A stretch of 64,000 nt of DNA from Lacihabitans sp. CS3-21. GTDB lineage: Bacteria > Bacteroidota > Bacteroidia > Cytophagales > Spirosomataceae. Position 1 is the first letter of the stretch. Each line of letters starts with the position of its first letter. The notes below the pieces were generated by a model, which was given only the letters and a program-made list of their open reading frames with translations, did not search any database and was not told where the DNA came from. Both the position numbers and the translations under genes were made by a program. The stretch is from positions 22,877 through 86,876 of the forward strand of contig NZ_RJUD01000116.1 of assembly GCF_024343675.1 (NCBI RefSeq). The letters are read 5' to 3'. Positions 62,915 to 64,000 of this stretch are shown here, one piece after another.

Positions 62915-64000
62915 ATGACAAAAACCAAAATTATCCTCCCTTCTGGTGGCAAAATAAGGGCCGTAATAGAAAACATCAAACCAGAAATTAACGGAGGAAA
63001 ATACGCTACCAAAACCATTCAAGGTCAGAAAGTTCAAATATCTGCCGACATACTTATAGACGGTCATGATTACCTTGGACAACGGCTTTGGTTTAAACAC
63101 GAATCAGAAAAGTCTTGGACTGAGAAACCTATGTTTGCTCAAGTGAATGATAGATTTGGTGGAGAATTTATTACAGAAAAAATCGGCTTTTACACTTTCA
63201 AAATCGAAGCTTGGGTTGACCATTTTGCCACCTGGCAGCACGAAGTTGACGAAAAAATAAAGGCTGGTTTGAAACTCGAAGTTGAGCTTTTGGTGGGTTT
63301 AGATTTCTTAAATATAATAGCAAAATCTGCAAAAGGCCAAGACAAAGAAGACATAAAAAAAGCAATCGGTATTTTTAAAAACCCGGAAAAGTACGAAGAA
63401 GCCACTTGGATATGTAGGAGCGAACAAATGCACCTCTGGATTGACAAATACCCCATCAAAGAAAATACCTGTTGGTCAGAGGAACGGTTAATTTTTACTG
63501 ACCGTGTAAAAGCAGAATTTTCGGCTTGGTACTCTATTTTCCCTCGCTCAGCCACCAAAGAAGTAGGGAAACATGGAAATTTTAAAGATGTAGAAAACTT
63601 ATTGCCAAGAATTCAAGAACTGGGCTTTGATGTACTTTACTTGCCGCCTGTACACCCAATTGGACAAACCTTCAGAAAAGGAAAGAACAATGCTACAGAA
63701 TGCCTGCCAGATGAGCCTGGAGTGCCTTATGGTATAGGGTCGGCAGAAGGTGGCCACACCGCAATTCATTCTGAGCTAGGCACTTTGGAGGAATTCAAGC
63801 ATCTTATAGAGGAATGCAAAAAATATAACATGGAGTTGGCCATGGACTTGGCTATTCAGTGTTCGCCAGATCATCCATGGGTCACCGAGCATCCAGATTG
63901 GTTTAAAATATTACCAGATGGAACGATAAAATATGCCGAGAATCCGCCAAAAAAATACCAGGACATCTACCCGATAAATTTTGAAAGTAACGACTGGCAA
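62915..64000 (+). CDS. glgE: Alpha-1,4-glucan:maltose-1-phosphate maltosyltransferase (5' part)
   Basis: The first 362 residues of GlgE, cut by the right edge. An N-terminal beta domain with FYTFKIEAWVDHFATWQHEV (about 95-114), then a helical insert, AEFSAWYSIFPRS (about 200-212), and the start of the GH13 barrel: LGFDVLYLPPVHPIGQTFRKG followed by NNATECLPDEPGVPYGIGSA and the MELAMDLAIQCSPDHPWVTE segment. This enzyme extends alpha-glucan using maltose-1-phosphate, part of the trehalose-to-glycogen route (TreS-Pep2-GlgE-GlgB). Partner genes would be expected just beyond the window. Confidence 0.93.
   Translation, partial: MTKTKIILPSGGKIRAVIENIKPEINGGKYATKTIQGQKVQISADILIDGHDYLGQRLWFKHESEKSWTEKPMFAQVNDRFGGEFITEKIGFYTFKIEAWVDHFATWQHEVDEKIKAGLKLEVELLVGLDFLNIIAKSAKGQDKEDIKKAIGIFKNPEKYEEATWICRSEQMHLWIDKYPIKENTCWSEERLIFTDRVKAEFSAWYSIFPRSATKEVGKHGNFKDVENLLPRIQELGFDVLYLPPVHPIGQTFRKGKNNATECLPDEPGVPYGIGSAEGGHTAIHSELGTLEEFKHLIEECKKYNMELAMDLAIQCSPDHPWVTEHPDWFKILPDGTIKYAENPPKKYQDIYPINFESNDWQ

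Overview
The window comes from an AT-rich Bacteroidota genome, most likely a Cytophagales-type environmental bacterium. The evidence is a secreted protease ending in a type IX secretion (T9SS) sorting domain, many exported proteins whose signal peptides end in Ala-Gln, the absence of clear Shine-Dalgarno sequences, and several sites that fit the Bacteroidota promoter pattern TTTG-N19-21-TAnnTTTG. The genus cannot be fixed from sequence alone. No rRNA, tRNA, CRISPR array, integrase or transposase was seen.

Layout. 1-13 kb is mostly core and housekeeping: dephospho-CoA kinase (cut by the window edge), a GT2 glycosyltransferase, YbaB, an M28-PDZ peptidase, an ECF sigma / anti-sigma / adhesin-like operon, an M1 metallopeptidase, CysM, PyrE, a CBS-domain membrane protein, a Nudix hydrolase and a Lys/Thr-rich exported protein. 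12.9-19.1 kb holds an oxidoreductase and a five-gene minus-strand operon. That operon encodes two homologous small exported proteins, a third small exported protein, a periplasmic Ig-like protein and a 900-residue predicted outer-membrane barrel with N- and C-terminal Ig-like/CNA-B-like domains. Its architecture resembles a chaperone-usher pilus, but I see no FimD/PapD signature. A perfect 12-bp hairpin with a U tract follows the first (major-subunit-like) gene. This is the strongest candidate for an undescribed system.

20.2-30.8 kb looks like an exopolysaccharide synthesis and export locus: an LTA-synthase-like transferase with TPRs, a YaiO-like TPR/barrel protein, a large GAF-PAS hybrid histidine kinase with REC and HPt domains, a stand-alone receiver, a membrane HEAT-repeat protein and a processive GT2 synthase (DVD, GED, QxxRW). 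31-36 kb holds a small membrane protein, an ArsR-SRPBCC pair with two palindromic operators in its promoter, a VIT-family transporter, several decayed or tiny ORFs, and a cytoplasmic protein-glutaminase-like enzyme. 36-43.4 kb is a seven-gene efflux operon (TetR, TolC, HlyD, two ATPases equivalent to a split YbhF, two YbhS/R-type permeases), interrupted by a 14-bp tandem-repeat array.

43.4-49.3 kb is an accessory stretch. It holds a roughly 425-bp quasi-palindromic element, a patatin phospholipase, and four poorly conserved genes, one resembling putative abortive-infection membrane proteins. The spacers carry a dispersed hairpin repeat. 49.4-64 kb returns to conserved genes: a serine hydrolase, bifunctional HisB, ExbB/ExbD, CoaD, a T9SS-exported metalloprotease, a radical SAM/SPASM protein, an M1 aminopeptidase, a LolC/E-type permease, RbfA, a polytopic DUF6427-like protein, a two-domain exported protein, and the 5' part of glgE.
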